A stretch of DNA of 54,163 bases from Acrocarpospora catenulata (lineage in GTDB: Bacteria > Actinomycetota > Actinomycetes > Streptosporangiales > Streptosporangiaceae): NCBI RefSeq assembly GCF_018476525.1, contig NZ_JAHCST010000013.1:168486-222648 (forward strand). The letters run 5' to 3'. The translations under genes were made by a program, and so were the position numbers. This document shows, one piece after another, positions 9,085 to 18,486 of this stretch (position 1 is the stretch's first letter; each line of letters begins with the position of its first letter). The notes below the pieces were generated by a model. That model had not been told where the DNA came from. It ran no database searches and saw only the letters and a program-made list of their open reading frames with translations.

Positions 9085-10266
9085 TTACTCGTAGACGCGG
9101 TGGTCGGCCTTGAGCGGGGCGCCCAGCCGGATGGTGATGAACTCGTTGTTGTCCGGCTTGCCGGGCGTGCGGCCGTTGGAGAACGGGAAGTTGTTGTCGT
9201 CCAGGACGCCGAGGGTGCGGTCGTCGAGGATCACGACGTCCTCGATGGTCTGGAAGGGGAAGCGGAAGGTGGCAGGGAAGCCGCCGATGCCGCGCGGGTT
9301 GGCGATGTCGAGCAGGTCGGCGACGAGCTCCTTGCGGGTGGTCCCGTTGCCGATCAGGGTGACCTCGAAGATCTTCTTGAACGCGGCGGCGTCGCCCTGA
9401 CCGCCGTCACGCTCGATCACCAGGAAGCGGCGGTTGTCCACGGCGATGAAGTCGCCGATGGCGTTCGAAGGGCTGTCCATCTGGTACGCCCAGCGCTTGC
9501 CGGTGTAGGCGCGGCGGCGCAGGTCGAACTCGTTGATCCGCAGCGTCCCGGCCGGGTCGCCCGCGACCGTGCCCTCCAGCATCGGGTAGAGCGTCTTCCC
9601 GTTCACCGACCGGGCCATGCCCTCGAAGCCCTTGCTGCTGCCGAGGTTGGGGGTACCGCCGTTCAGGTACGGGTTCTCCGGGGCCCGCACGCCGGGCAGC
9701 GCGATGGGCGCCTCAAGCAGCTTGCCGGTGGCCGAGAAGTGCAGCAGCCACGGGCCGAACTCGTCACCGATCCAGTACGTGCCGTCGCTGGTACGCAGGA
9801 TGGACTCAACGTCGAAGTCGGAACCGGTGAGCGTGCGGTCGGCGCGGGTGAGCGCGAAGGGCACCTTGCGGTCCGGGTCGCTCAGGTAGAAGCCGCCGAG
9901 CACCTTGACCGAGCCGTCCTTGAACGAGGGCTTGATGTGGTGCACCCGGAGCAGGAAGTCGCCGCTGTTGGCCTTGTTCCCGTAGCCGTTGTCGGAGAGC
10001 ACGTGGAAGGTGCCGTCCCCGTTGCCGACGATGCCGCTGAAGCCCTGGACGGGCTGGCCGGCGAAGGGCGGGGTGATCCCGTTGCTGGGCGTGGTGCCCA
10101 GCGCCGCGCCCGAGGGCTCGCTGCCGGGCACGAAGGTCTCGGCGGGCAGCGAGGCGAAGCCGGTCAGGGTGGCCCTGCCGTACCCGGAACCGTTGGTGGC
10201 CTGGGCGGGCACGGCTGCCGCGAGGCTCAGAGCCGCGGCGCCAAGGATGATCAAAGTTTTCCTCAT
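9085..10266 (-). CDS. Secreted phytase-like (esterase-like beta-propeller) protein
   Basis: Protein of 393 residues from the ATG at 10266; a GTG nine bases upstream is possible. A signal peptide ends near AVPAQA. The mature part resembles the phytase-like/esterase-like family, with segments such as GFSGIVGNGDGTFHVLSDNG, WIGDEFGPWLLHF and SSKGFEGMA, in which Asp and Glu probably bind calcium. Members are secreted and are annotated as esterase-like; the natural substrate is generally unknown. The gene converges on the LacI regulator and is followed upstream by the kinase gene, which is read in the same direction. Confidence 0.8.
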   Translation of the reverse strand: MRKTLIILGAAALSLAAAVPAQATNGSGYGRATLTGFASLPAETFVPGSEPSGAALGTTPSNGITPPFAGQPVQGFSGIVGNGDGTFHVLSDNGYGNKANSGDFLLRVHHIKPSFKDGSVKVLGGFYLSDPDRKVPFALTRADRTLTGSDFDVESILRTSDGTYWIGDEFGPWLLHFSATGKLLEAPIALPGVRAPENPYLNGGTPNLGSSKGFEGMARSVNGKTLYPMLEGTVAGDPAGTLRINEFDLRRRAYTGKRWAYQMDSPSNAIGDFIAVDNRRFLVIERDGGQGDAAAFKKIFEVTLIGNGTTRKELVADLLDIANPRGIGGFPATFRFPFQTIEDVVILDDRTLGVLDDNNFPFSNGRTPGKPDNNEFITIRLGAPLKADHRVYE

Positions 10267-10336
10267 GCCCGGCACGTTAGGGACCCAGTGTGACGCGCGT
10301 CCGAATTCGAGATGGATGTTTCCCGTGGGACGGTTG

Positions 10337-11860
10337 TCAACCGGCCTTGTGCAGGGCGCGGACGACGAGCTGGGCGAAGCGGTCGATCGTCGTGTATCCG
10401 GAGCGCGGGCCGGAGTAGTAGAGCTGGGCCGTGACGTTGGCGGTGCGGAGGATCATTTGGGTCTGGTGGTAGGAACCGGCGTCGCGGGTCCAGGTGATGG
10501 CCGCGTCCCCGGCCTTCGCGCCGGGCCTGAGCTGGGTCCCTGGCTGGCGCTGGGGTTCCTCCTCGGCGGTCGTCCTGCTCATGTCGTAGGTGAGGCGGGC
10601 GGTCTCCTCGCTGGGGTACTGGTACTTCTGGATCTGCACGTACGCGCCGCCGGGGCCGTTCCACTGGCAGGCGTCGGCGGTCATGAACATCTGCTCCGCC
10701 TGGCCGCCGACCAGGACCCGCGCCTGCGCGGGGGTGAGCAGCGAGCACGCTTTCGGATTGCTGGTGAGCAGGGCGCGACCCGTCGGGGCGCTCGAACCGG
10801 CACTTGGTGTGGCGGAAGACTCGGGCGGAGAGCTACTCATGCTGACGCCACTGGAGGCCGGTCCCGACCAGCCGTTCCAGACGACCACCCCGGCCGTGGC
10901 CAGCAGCGCCACCGCCAGGACGCCTCCGACGACGACCGGCGCCCGGTTGGCGCTCCGCGGCGCGGCTGCCTGGGTCGGGCCCGTCATCGGTTGGTGGTAC
11001 GCCGGGGGCTGCGCGCCGTACTGCGGGGGCGGCGGCGGGGTCGGGGTCGCCTGGCCGCCCGCGACGGCCTGGAGCTGGGCGAGCGCCCAGTCGGCCGGGC
11101 AGCGCCTGGCGGGGTCCTTCTCCAGCATCGCGCCCAGCACCGGCGCCAGCGGCCCGGCCAGCCGCATCGGGTGCGGCGGCTGCATGAGCACGGCGGCCAT
11201 CACCGCCGCCGAGTTGTCCCGGTGGAACGCCCCGGTGCCCTCCACCGCCGTGTACAGCGTGGCCCCCAGCGACCACAGGTCGGACAGCGGCCCGTCCTTC
11301 TCGCCGCGCAGCCGCTCGGGCGCCATGTACCCGGGCGAGCCGGACAGCACGCCGGTCTGGGTGAGCGCCACGTCGTCGGCCACGCTGGCGATGCCGAAGT
11401 CGGTGAGCAGCACCCGCCCCTGGTCGGTGATCAGCACGTTGCCGGGTTTGACGTCCCGGTGCAGGATGCCCATGCCGTGCGCGGCGGTGAGCGCGTCCAG
11501 CACGGTCGCGCCGATCGCGGCCACGCGCGGCGGCGGCAACGGCCCCCGGGACTGCACGAGCGCCTGCAGCGACTGGCCCCGGACCAGTTCCATGACGATC
11601 CACGGCCGCCCGTCCTCCAGCACCACGTCGTGCACGGTCACGATGGACGGGTGGGAGCGCAGCCTGGCCGCGGCGCGGGCCTCACGCAGGGTGCGCTCGC
11701 GCAGCTCGGTCAGCTTGGCCTGGTCGAGTTCCGGCGGGAGGAGCACCTCCTTGACGGCGACCTCCTGGCGGAGCAGGTCGTCGACGGCGTGCCAGACCGC
11801 GCCCATGCCGCCCTGGCCGATGCGCGAGTGCAGGCGGTAGCGCCCGGCGAGCAGCGTCAC
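10337..11860 (-). CDS. Membrane Ser/Thr protein kinase with an extracytoplasmic DUF3558-like sensor domain
   Basis: Protein of 507 residues. Residues 8-265 are a complete Hanks kinase: glycine loop G15-x-G17-x-x-G20, ATP lysine K37, catalytic HRDVKPGN at 134-141, DFG at 154-156 and an APE-like motif near 180. A Pro-rich juxtamembrane stretch precedes one membrane helix (about 308-329) and a Ser/Pro linker. A C-terminal domain of about 140 residues begins ACSLLTPAQARVLVG, which resembles the DUF3558 fold of actinobacterial lipoproteins. There are no PASTA repeats, so the sensed ligand is unlikely to be peptidoglycan in the PknB manner. The GTG start has GGAGAAA upstream. Confidence 0.9.
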   Translation of the reverse strand: MTLLAGRYRLHSRIGQGGMGAVWHAVDDLLRQEVAVKEVLLPPELDQAKLTELRERTLREARAAARLRSHPSIVTVHDVVLEDGRPWIVMELVRGQSLQALVQSRGPLPPPRVAAIGATVLDALTAAHGMGILHRDVKPGNVLITDQGRVLLTDFGIASVADDVALTQTGVLSGSPGYMAPERLRGEKDGPLSDLWSLGATLYTAVEGTGAFHRDNSAAVMAAVLMQPPHPMRLAGPLAPVLGAMLEKDPARRCPADWALAQLQAVAGGQATPTPPPPPQYGAQPPAYHQPMTGPTQAAAPRSANRAPVVVGGVLAVALLATAGVVVWNGWSGPASSGVSMSSSPPESSATPSAGSSAPTGRALLTSNPKACSLLTPAQARVLVGGQAEQMFMTADACQWNGPGGAYVQIQKYQYPSEETARLTYDMSRTTAEEEPQRQPGTQLRPGAKAGDAAITWTRDAGSYHQTQMILRTANVTAQLYYSGPRSGYTTIDRFAQLVVRALHKAG

Positions 11861-12105
11861 AGCACTTTTCTCCCTGTGTACTCCGGGTGTTTCCAGGCTG
11901 GGGCTCCGGGCAGCGTGGAGCGCACAAACCGTACTTCATCTCAGGGCGTTTTCTCAGCTCGTCCCATAGATCAAATGAATAGATCACGACGGGTTTGCCC
12001 AAAATGATGCGAGTCCGTTATCCCAGCCGCAACAATGGCCCCCGGAAAGCAGGATCGGTCCACACGACGCGACCCGGCGAGCACGTTCGCCCGGAGGTCT
12101 GACCC

Positions 12106-13761
12106 ATGGTTCATGCGTTCTCGTTCCGCCGCCCGAGGGTTTGGCTGGCTCTCACCGGAGCCCTGGTCACCGGCGCGGTCACCGTCACCGTGCTGAGCAC
12201 CCGGGACAGCCCCGAGGTGGTCCCGGCCGCCGCCGTACGGCGGGTCTCCGCCCCGGAGTTGAAGGAGGCCAGCCTCTGGAACCCGGCCGTGGCCGTCACC
12301 CCCCGGCGGTACGCCGACCGCGCGCCACTCGAACTCGGCACCCGGTTCACCGTGGCCAGGGACGGCCAGGTGGCCGGACTGCGGTTCTTCAAGGCCCCGG
12401 GCGAGCGCGGGCGGCACATCGGCAGCCTCTGGGACTCGCGGGGCGAGCGGCTGGCCCGGGTCACCTTCGCCGGGGAGACCCGGTCGGGGTGGCAGGAGGC
12501 GAGCTTCGCCCGTCCTGTCACGGTACGGGCGGGGCGTACGTACACGATCTCCTTCCACAGCGAGAACGGCACCTACGTGGCGAGCCGCGAGGCGGTCGCG
12601 CCCAGCGGGCCGGTGAGCGCCGACCTGTCCCGTACCGGCGTGTACCGGTACGGCAAGAGCCGCTTCCCCAACAGGTGGAACCCCAAGAACTACAGCTACT
12701 TCGTGGACCCGGTCTTCCAGTGGTGGGAGACCGTCCCGGCACCGGGAAGCTCCCCCGACCCGGAAACCCCCGCCGTCACGCCCACGCCCAGCCCGTCGCC
12801 GACGCCGAGCCCCACCCCGACGGTGATCGCCACGGTGACGGCGTCCACAACGCCGAGCCCGATCCCGCCGTCCCCCAGCCCCTCCCCCAGCCCATCGCCT
12901 TCACCGAAGCCCAGCCCGAGCCCCACGCCGACCCCGACGCCCAGCTCGACTCCGACTAAAACGACAACCCCGGCCCCCACCGGTGGTTTCCCGAACGCGA
13001 GCAACACCGGCGTGACCCCCGGCACCCAGCTCACCGTCGTCAACGGCGACCAGACCTTCGCCACCGACAACCAGGTGATCAGCGGCAAGGAGTTCCGGGG
13101 CTTCGTCAAGGTCACCGGCTCCAACATCACCTTCAAGGACTGCGTGTTCCGCGGCGGCGTCACCGACCGCAACATCGCGCTGGTGGACACCAACCGCGGC
13201 CGCAACATCGTGATCATGGACTCGGAGTTCGCCCCCGCCCACCCGAGCCCCGGCATCGACGGCCTCTGGTCGCGCAACACCACGGTGCTCCGCAGCGAGT
13301 TCCGCGGCAGCACCGACGGCGCCAAGGCCGGCACCGGCACGGTCATCCAGGACTCCTACATCCACGACCTGACCTGGTTCGCCTCCGACCCCAACCAGAA
13401 CGGCGGGCCCACCCACAACGACGGCGTGCAGTCCATGGCCGGGGAGTCGAACGTGGTGCTCCGCCACAACACCATCGACATGACCACCACCAAGAGCGCC
13501 AACGCCGCCCTGCAGTCCTCCGCCCCGGACACCCTCGTGGTGGACAACTTCCTCGACGGCGGCGCCTGCACCCTCAACTTCAACCACAACGTGCTGAACG
13601 GACCGCTGACCGGCCTGCGGGTGGTCGGCAACCGGTTCGGCTCGCACTCCTTCTACGACTGCCCGATCCTGCTGAGCACCCAGTCCATCCTCACCGAACT
13701 CTCCGGAAACGTCTGGCACGACAACGGCCGCCCGATCCCGGCCCCGGAACGACACGACTGA
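12106..13761 (+). CDS. Secreted DUF4082 plus right-handed beta-helix protein
   Basis: Protein of 551 residues with an uncleaved or Sec-type hydrophobic N-terminus (about 11-28). Residues about 50-200 resemble DUF4082, a beta-sandwich found next to carbohydrate-active or adhesive domains (ASLWNPAV...[12 protein letters not shown]). A Pro/Ser/Thr linker of about 75 residues follows. The last 260 residues have the repeated short beta-strand pattern of a parallel beta-helix, as in pectate lyases ([20 protein letters not shown]). It is probably exported and may bind or cleave a polysaccharide. No catalytic residues can be assigned. A strong GGAGGT ribosome site precedes the ATG. Confidence 0.75.
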   Translation: MVHAFSFRRPRVWLALTGALVTGAVTVTVLSTRDSPEVVPAAAVRRVSAPELKEASLWNPAVAVTPRRYADRAPLELGTRFTVARDGQVAGLRFFKAPGERGRHIGSLWDSRGERLARVTFAGETRSGWQEASFARPVTVRAGRTYTISFHSENGTYVASREAVAPSGPVSADLSRTGVYRYGKSRFPNRWNPKNYSYFVDPVFQWWETVPAPGSSPDPETPAVTPTPSPSPTPSPTPTVIATVTASTTPSPIPPSPSPSPSPSPSPKPSPSPTPTPTPSSTPTKTTTPAPTGGFPNASNTGVTPGTQLTVVNGDQTFATDNQVISGKEFRGFVKVTGSNITFKDCVFRGGVTDRNIALVDTNRGRNIVIMDSEFAPAHPSPGIDGLWSRNTTVLRSEFRGSTDGAKAGTGTVIQDSYIHDLTWFASDPNQNGGPTHNDGVQSMAGESNVVLRHNTIDMTTTKSANAALQSSAPDTLVVDNFLDGGACTLNFNHNVLNGPLTGLRVVGNRFGSHSFYDCPILLSTQSILTELSGNVWHDNGRPIPAPERHD

Positions 13762-13773
13762 AAATCCCGATTT

Positions 13774-13803
13774 GCCGCCGGTCCGTTGTCACGGGCCGGC
13801 GGC
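13774..13803. terminator. Hairpin terminator after the beta-helix gene
   Basis: Stem of 12 bp with one G-U pair (13774-13785 with 13792-13803) and a 6-base loop, 12 bases after the stop codon. Confidence 0.65.
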
Positions 13804-13964
13804 CCTCTATTTCCATGGTCATTTACGGCTCGATCTGCCGTCTTGACGCCGGTGAGCCGATGACCGGTCCCGGATAACAGCGGCAATGCCGTCATTTGAC
13901 GGGATATTCGGCCAGGTCTCGCTGCTACAACAACTCCACCTGCCAAGTCGCTGTGGAGGTGACC

Positions 13965-16130
13965 ATGGACCGGGCCGCGAAAATCGAGGCCATCCGCGCC
14001 CGCCGGGCGGAACGCGCAACCGAGACCGAGGCGCTGGGCGACCACCTGGCCGACGTCGAGGCCGCGCTGCTCACCCTCGACCGGGTACGGGCGGATCTGC
14101 TGTCCCGGGTGGTGGGCGACGAGCGGGGCGAACAGCTGGCGACGCTCGGCCCGGTGCTGCGCGAGCTGTCCGACAAGGTCGCGCTGGAACGTGCCGCGAT
14201 CAACCGGGCGCTGGCCAGGCTCCGCCGGATGACGTTGAACATCGGGGTGGTGGGCCGGGCCAGGCAGGGCAAGAGTCGCCTGCTGCAGAGCCTGACCGGC
14301 CTCACCAAACGGGAGATCCCGGACGGCTCCGGCGGCTTCTGCACCGGCGTGCCCAGCGCCATCAAACACTTCGACGGCCCCACCCACGCCGACGTCTACC
14401 ACCACTCCGAGCGTTCCTTCGTGGACGAGGTGATCGGCCCCTACTACGACCTGTACGGCCTGGGCGCCCGCCCGGTCTCCCCGCGCGCGTTCGGCGCCCA
14501 CCGGTTGCCGGAGCTGCCCCCCGACCGCGCCGACGACCCCAGGGCCGCCAGCGCGTACGGCCACCTGCGCGCCTACCACCAGGCGTTCCCCGCGTACGCC
14601 GAGCTGATCGGGCGGCCCTCCCCCGAGCGTGTGGGTCCCGACCAGATCCGCAGGTACGTGGCCCAGGACGACCTGGACGGCACTCCGCAGCACACCTTCC
14701 GCGCGGTCCGCCGGGTGGAGATCGCCACCACCTTCGCGCAGAGCGACCTGACCGGGGTGGCGGTCATCGACCTGCCAGGGCTCGGCGACACCAACCTCGG
14801 GGACTCCCGGGTGCTGCTGTCCGCCCTGCAGGACGACGTGGACCTGGTGCTGTTCGTACGCCGCCCCAACCCCGAGGGGGACGGGATCCACGACGTCGAC
14901 GTCGAGCTCTACGGGACCGCGCAGAGCGCGCTGCCGGAGATCCCGATGGAGAAACGCTCCTTCGTCATCCTCAACCACCGCAAGAGCCTGGACCAGGACA
15001 ACCTGGCCAGCGCCCAGGCCCTCCAGTCCGAACTCGCCAAGTCCCCGATCCGGGTGGCGGGAACCCACATCGCCGACTGTTCGGCGACCGACGAGGTGAT
15101 CGCCGCCTTCGACCCGATCGTGGACTACCTGGTGGCCAACATCGCCTCCCTGGACGAGACGATCATCAGCGAGCGAGCGCGCCGGACCGCCGAGATCGAC
15201 CAGGAGATCCGGCTGCTGCTGGCGCAGTCGAGCATCCTGACCTCCTTCTCCCGGCCGGGCGACCTGTCGCACCTGACCTTCCAGGAGCTGTTCCGGGAGA
15301 CCTACGAGAACCTGGCGGGCGCCCTGGAGAACCTGGTCCTGGGGTTCCGGAAGGAGCGGGAGGCCCCGGACAACAAGCTGAGCCAGGCCACGGCGGAGGT
15401 GATCCGGCTGGCCAGGGAGCACGACGGCCTGCCCACCCACGACCAGATCGAGCGGCGGCGGGCGGTGCTCGGCTCCTACACCGCCGCCTACAGCGCGCTC
15501 ATGGAGGAGAGCAGGGCGCACCTGTCCCGGCACTTCCTGGAGCTGGACGACGCGCTCGGCGAGACCGTGGGCCACATGTGGGAGCAACTGGCCACCGCGC
15601 TGGGCGAGGCCGGCGAACTCCGCCACCTCAGCGACCGCAAGGGCCGGGACTTCCTGGCCGAGCTGGCCGAGAGCATCGGCCCGGTCCGCCGCGACGGCAC
15701 CAGCGAGATCAGGTACGCGCTGGACATCGTGGTCGGCTTCGGCCTCTCCTACCGGGGTTTCTTCCAGCACCGCATCCGGCCCTGCCTGGACGCCATGTCC
15801 GTGGACCACCCCGAGTTGCTCGGCCTGGACGGCAACCCCACCCCGGGGTCGGTACGGGAGCTGCTCGACATCGCCTACCAGGAGGCCCTGTACCGATGCG
15901 AGACGGCCCTGTCCGGGCTGCTCTCCGAACCCAACAGCGCGGTGTTCGCCATCGTCGAGGAGTTCCGCGACCGGGTGCTGCGCTCGCGCCGCACCCCCGC
16001 CGAGTGGGAGGCCCTCTACTGGCGGTACCGGTCGGAGATCTGGTCGGCCCAGTTCGACGCGCTGGCCGCCGACACCGTGCACCTCCAGCAGTGGAACGAG
16101 GCCATCGAGCGACTGAAGGCGATGCTATGA
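13965..16130 (+). CDS. Dynamin-like large GTPase
   Basis: Protein of 721 residues. A charged helical N-terminus (1-90) precedes a GTPase core: Walker A GRARQGKS at 97-104, the G3-type DLPG at 269-272 and a G4-like NHRK at 337-340 in place of NKxD. The rest is long, mostly helical and coiled-coil-like, as in dynamin-family proteins that remodel or sense membranes. The start is fixed by GGAGGT four bases before the ATG at 13965, and an in-frame upstream start lacks a ribosome site. The stop overlaps the next gene by ATGA. Catalytic GTP use is likely; the biological role is unknown (see findings). Confidence 0.75.
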   Translation: MDRAAKIEAIRARRAERATETEALGDHLADVEAALLTLDRVRADLLSRVVGDERGEQLATLGPVLRELSDKVALERAAINRALARLRRMTLNIGVVGRARQGKSRLLQSLTGLTKREIPDGSGGFCTGVPSAIKHFDGPTHADVYHHSERSFVDEVIGPYYDLYGLGARPVSPRAFGAHRLPELPPDRADDPRAASAYGHLRAYHQAFPAYAELIGRPSPERVGPDQIRRYVAQDDLDGTPQHTFRAVRRVEIATTFAQSDLTGVAVIDLPGLGDTNLGDSRVLLSALQDDVDLVLFVRRPNPEGDGIHDVDVELYGTAQSALPEIPMEKRSFVILNHRKSLDQDNLASAQALQSELAKSPIRVAGTHIADCSATDEVIAAFDPIVDYLVANIASLDETIISERARRTAEIDQEIRLLLAQSSILTSFSRPGDLSHLTFQELFRETYENLAGALENLVLGFRKEREAPDNKLSQATAEVIRLAREHDGLPTHDQIERRRAVLGSYTAAYSALMEESRAHLSRHFLELDDALGETVGHMWEQLATALGEAGELRHLSDRKGRDFLAELAESIGPVRRDGTSEIRYALDIVVGFGLSYRGFFQHRIRPCLDAMSVDHPELLGLDGNPTPGSVRELLDIAYQEALYRCETALSGLLSEPNSAVFAIVEEFRDRVLRSRRTPAEWEALYWRYRSEIWSAQFDALAADTVHLQQWNEAIERLKAML

Positions 16131-17146
16131 GAAGTGAGGATTTCCGCCGTGCCTTTCTCGGGGCCCGCGGCGAGGAGGCCATCTTCGACGTGACCATGCT
16201 GGGCGCGGTCGGGGTGGGCAAGACCACGCTGCTGGCCTCGATGTACGAGCGGTTCCGCTGGGTGATCGGCAATGTGGATCTGTCGGTGATGCCGGACGAC
16301 CACGGCACCTCGGTGGTGCTCCAGGCGTACATCAACGACCTGCAACGGATCACCAACTCGGTGCGCGCCACCGACGGGCTGGCCGGGACCGCGGACATGC
16401 GGGAGTACCTGTTCCAGGTGGGCAGGAAGGCCCGGCCGCCGCTGTTCGGCCTGCGCTTCACCGACTATCCGGGCAAGTACCTGATCAGCCCGGACGCGGA
16501 CGGCGGCGGCAAGTTCGACCGGGCCATGCGCCGGGCGGACGTGATCGTGGTGGCCATCGACACCCCGGCCCTGATGGAACGGGACGGCCGCTACCACGAG
16601 TTCGTGAACGCCCCCGGCGTCGTCATCGACACCATCATCCGGATGACCGAGGTGGCCACGCCCCGGCTGATCCTGCTCGCGCCGCTGCGCTGCGAGCGCT
16701 GGATGGGCTCGGCGTCGGACGCCCGCGAGCTGGCCGACCGGGTCACCCGGGCCTACCGGCCGCTGCTCGGCCAGATCGGCGCCGGGGACGCGCGGATCCG
16801 CACGGCCTGCGTGCTGACCCCGGTGCAGACCGTCGGCTCGGTGGTGTTCACCCGCCTGGAGGAGGACTCGACCGGCCACCCGATCTTCCACTTCAAGCTC
16901 AGGAAGGCCGGGTTGAAGTACGCGCCGCAGGACACCGACCAGTTGCTCCGGTACACGCTGCGGTTCCTCGTCAACAAGTACCGCCGGGTCGGGCGGGGGG
17001 CCTTCCGCACCATCCTGGAGCAGGTGATCGGCACCGACCAGGCGCTGACCAGCGCCATCCAGGAGTTCTCCCGGGACTGCAAGACCTCCGACGGGTTCGC
17101 CGTGCTCCAGGACCATCCGCTGCTGCTGGCCGGGCACCCGTCATGA
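16127..17146 (+). CDS. P-loop TRAFAC-type GTPase (double-GTPase-2-like)
   Basis: Protein of 339 residues with a Walker A GAVGVGKT at 26-33 and a G3-like DYPG at 113-116. A hydrophobic beta strand (ADVIVVAID) and a possible specificity region (LILLAPLRCERW) follow. From memory it resembles the small actinobacterial TRAFAC GTPases called DO-GTPase2, which occur in NTP-dependent conflict-type gene clusters. It overlaps both neighbours by ATGA, so all three proteins are made in coupled fashion. It has no membrane segment. It likely works as the partner switch of the large GTPase. Confidence 0.7.
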   Translation: MRSEDFRRAFLGARGEEAIFDVTMLGAVGVGKTTLLASMYERFRWVIGNVDLSVMPDDHGTSVVLQAYINDLQRITNSVRATDGLAGTADMREYLFQVGRKARPPLFGLRFTDYPGKYLISPDADGGGKFDRAMRRADVIVVAIDTPALMERDGRYHEFVNAPGVVIDTIIRMTEVATPRLILLAPLRCERWMGSASDARELADRVTRAYRPLLGQIGAGDARIRTACVLTPVQTVGSVVFTRLEEDSTGHPIFHFKLRKAGLKYAPQDTDQLLRYTLRFLVNKYRRVGRGAFRTILEQVIGTDQALTSAIQEFSRDCKTSDGFAVLQDHPLLLAGHPS

Positions 17147-18429
17147 GCGTGTCCTGGCAGGTGCGCTCGCGCGGGCGGCGCGCGGACGAGGACTACGAGT
17201 GGGCGCCGCTGGGCGGGCCGCCGCTCGACGTGATCTCCGTCCTGGAGGCGGGGTTCCAGGGCACGCCGTTCCGGAAGATCGTCGATGACGAGAAGCCGGG
17301 CCTGCTGCTCATGGACGGCCCGGGCGAGCGGACCGTGCTGCTGGTCACCGGGTTGGTCCCGGCCGGGAACCCCACCGACTCCCGAAGGCGCCCGATCCGG
17401 GCGATCCTGGTCGGCGTCGGCGGGCCCGGGGACCGTGCCGAGCTGGTCGCCGTCGCCACGCGCGCCCTGCGCGGCACACTCGACGCCACCCTGCCCCTGG
17501 CGTACGGACCGATCAGCACGGGCGGGTTCACCCCCGACCCGGCCGCGTGGCGCGCGTACCTGGACGGGCCGCGCGAGCAGGCGCCCGGTGGCGGCACCGT
17601 CGAAGAGGGCCGGCGGCTGGACCCCGACACCGTGGCGTACCGGGAGCGGGTCGCCGGGGACCTGCTCCGCCTGGACGCGGCGAACGGGTGGCCGCGGCTG
17701 CGGGGGCGGCTCATCGTGCTGCGGACCACGCTGCTCGGCAAGCCCGAGATCCACAAGCTCAACATCTGGCGCTGCCTGTCCGACGTCACCGACACCAGCC
17801 TCCATCCCGCGGACCCTAACCCCGCCGCCGCCCTCGCCGACACGCTGACCAGGACCGTCGGCGACGCCGCGGCAACGGCCGCCCGCCGTCTGGGCCTGAG
17901 CCGCTTCCTGATCGCGGGCGCGGCTCTGGTGGCGATCGTCGCCGTCCCCATCGTCATCAACGCGACCAGCGGACCTGAGGAGACGCCGTCCCCGGGCACA
18001 CCGCCCGCCACCCGGCCGCCGGCGAGCCCGCCCTCGAACTGGGCGAGGCCGGGCACCTGGGCCTACACCCCGCCGGTCGTCGTCCCGCGCAGCCCACGAC
18101 CCGGACAGCCGGTCACCGCGACCTGGCTGGTCATCAACACCGGCACCACCCCGTGGCGGGATGTCGTACTGCGCGCGGAGCCGGCCGGGGGCCAGGACGC
18201 GCCCCCGATCTGCGACACCCTGAAGCCCACGATCTCCGTCCCCGACCTGGCCCCCGGTGAGATGCATCCGGTCTCCTTCCCCTTCACCGCGCTACCGGAC
18301 GCGAAGAAGAAGTGCACGACAATCTGGCAGCTGGTGCGCTCGGACGGCGCGCCGCTGCCCGCCTACAGCGCGGATCCGGGCGGCGTTCCCGGGCCCCGTC
18401 TCGCGATGAGCGTGACCACCGAGGGCTGA
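17143..18429 (+). CDS. Single-pass membrane protein with a cytosolic domain and NBR1-like Ig domain
   Basis: Protein of 428 residues. Residues 1-250 form a soluble alpha/beta domain I do not recognise. One membrane helix lies at about 255-273. A Pro-rich spacer follows, and then an outside domain (about 310-425) with the pattern TWLVINTGTTPW, VPDLAPGE and WQLVRSDG. That pattern matches the four-tryptophan NBR1 Ig-like fold found in many actinobacterial surface proteins. It is coupled by ATGA to the two GTPases, so it is the likely membrane anchor or sensor of that system. The topology (N-terminus in) is inferred from the linker composition. Confidence 0.65.
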   Translation: MSVSWQVRSRGRRADEDYEWAPLGGPPLDVISVLEAGFQGTPFRKIVDDEKPGLLLMDGPGERTVLLVTGLVPAGNPTDSRRRPIRAILVGVGGPGDRAELVAVATRALRGTLDATLPLAYGPISTGGFTPDPAAWRAYLDGPREQAPGGGTVEEGRRLDPDTVAYRERVAGDLLRLDAANGWPRLRGRLIVLRTTLLGKPEIHKLNIWRCLSDVTDTSLHPADPNPAAALADTLTRTVGDAAATAARRLGLSRFLIAGAALVAIVAVPIVINATSGPEETPSPGTPPATRPPASPPSNWARPGTWAYTPPVVVPRSPRPGQPVTATWLVINTGTTPWRDVVLRAEPAGGQDAPPICDTLKPTISVPDLAPGEMHPVSFPFTALPDAKKKCTTIWQLVRSDGAPLPAYSADPGGVPGPRLAMSVTTEG

Positions 18430-18486
18430 GCTGCCCATCCTGTGGCGTACGCGGGCGCCGATGGTGCAGCATGGGCACCCGTGAGC

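Noticed and set aside
12696-13346. Reverse frame with Gly/Val repeats
   Set aside because: It is the complement of the Pro/Ser/Thr linker of the beta-helix protein.
13653-16082. 809-codon reverse frame opposite the dynamin-like gene
   Set aside because: Shadow caused by GC-rich third positions; the forward strand has Walker A and a strong ribosome site.
13886-17146. A 1,086-residue forward protein
   Set aside because: Only the part from 16127 is meaningful; upstream it is a shadow of the dynamin-like gene.
16753-18267. Long reverse frame across the GTPase triad
   Set aside because: Low-complexity composition and no ribosome site; the forward genes have clear motifs.
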